Source of the DNA: Apostichopus parvimensis
Lineage: Eukaryota > Echinodermata > Holothuroidea > Aspidochirotida > Stichopodidae
DNA length: 46,259 nucleotides
Assembly (NCBI GenBank): GCA_000934455.1
Contig: KN890733.1
Span: forward strand, 5,093-51,351
Direction of reading: 5' to 3'
The position numbers and the translations under genes are program-made. Below, piece by piece: positions 46,256-46,259 of this stretch; the first letter of the stretch is position 1; every line of letters begins with the position of its first letter. The notes under the pieces were generated by a model. It saw nothing but the letters and a program-made list of their open reading frames with translations, was not told the origin of the DNA and made no database searches.

Positions 46256-46259
46256 CTGC

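Overview
The window is animal nuclear DNA: AT-rich, with spliceosomal introns, and coding exons recognisable as metazoan proteins. Protein similarity, compact introns, many small transposon relics and frequent CCTAGGCCTA-type words suggest a marine invertebrate deuterostome. An echinoderm, perhaps a sea cucumber, is my best guess; the sequence alone does not prove it.

Four protein-coding genes are supported. (1) 2143-3522, minus: an alpha-1,3-fucosyltransferase (GT10) in one coding exon, with a splice acceptor just upstream of the ATG that implies a non-coding 5' exon. (2) 19151-21541, minus: an intronless type I membrane protein with three Ig-like domains, one transmembrane helix and a 388-residue Tyr/Asp/Pro-rich tail. 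The tail holds eight 8-residue repeats and ends in a PDZ-ligand-like sequence. (3) 25067-35554, plus: RAD52, rebuilt as 12 coding exons and 563 codons. (4) 37878-46255, minus: BBS2, a BBSome subunit, rebuilt as exons 2-17 (680 residues). Exon 1 lies beyond the right edge, and the splice acceptor of exon 2 is in the last bases of the window.

Layout: 1-2142 is the downstream flank or 3' UTR of the fucosyltransferase. 3.5-13.6 kb is intergenic, with microsatellites, G/C homopolymers, palindromes, at least two small MITE-like elements and a possible TPR-coding fragment. 13.6-19.15 kb is unbroken AT-rich sequence without genes, possibly a very long 3' UTR of the Ig gene. 21.6-25.0 kb is intergenic, with two hAT-like MITEs (one holding a 50-N gap) and a possible tRNA-derived SINE. 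RAD52 introns carry two opposite-facing copies of one TTAA-flanked MITE and an hAT-like element. RAD52 and BBS2 converge tail to tail, with opposed AATAAA signals about 33 bp apart.

The four genes do unrelated jobs (Golgi glycosylation, cell surface, DNA repair, cilium), so this is ordinary chromosomal neighbourhood rather than a cluster. I found no new multi-gene system. The most unusual items are the inverted MITE pair bracketing frame-neutral RAD52 exons 5-8, a 22-bp intronic repeat that includes a BBS2 splice donor, and the intronless Ig receptor with its repeat tail.
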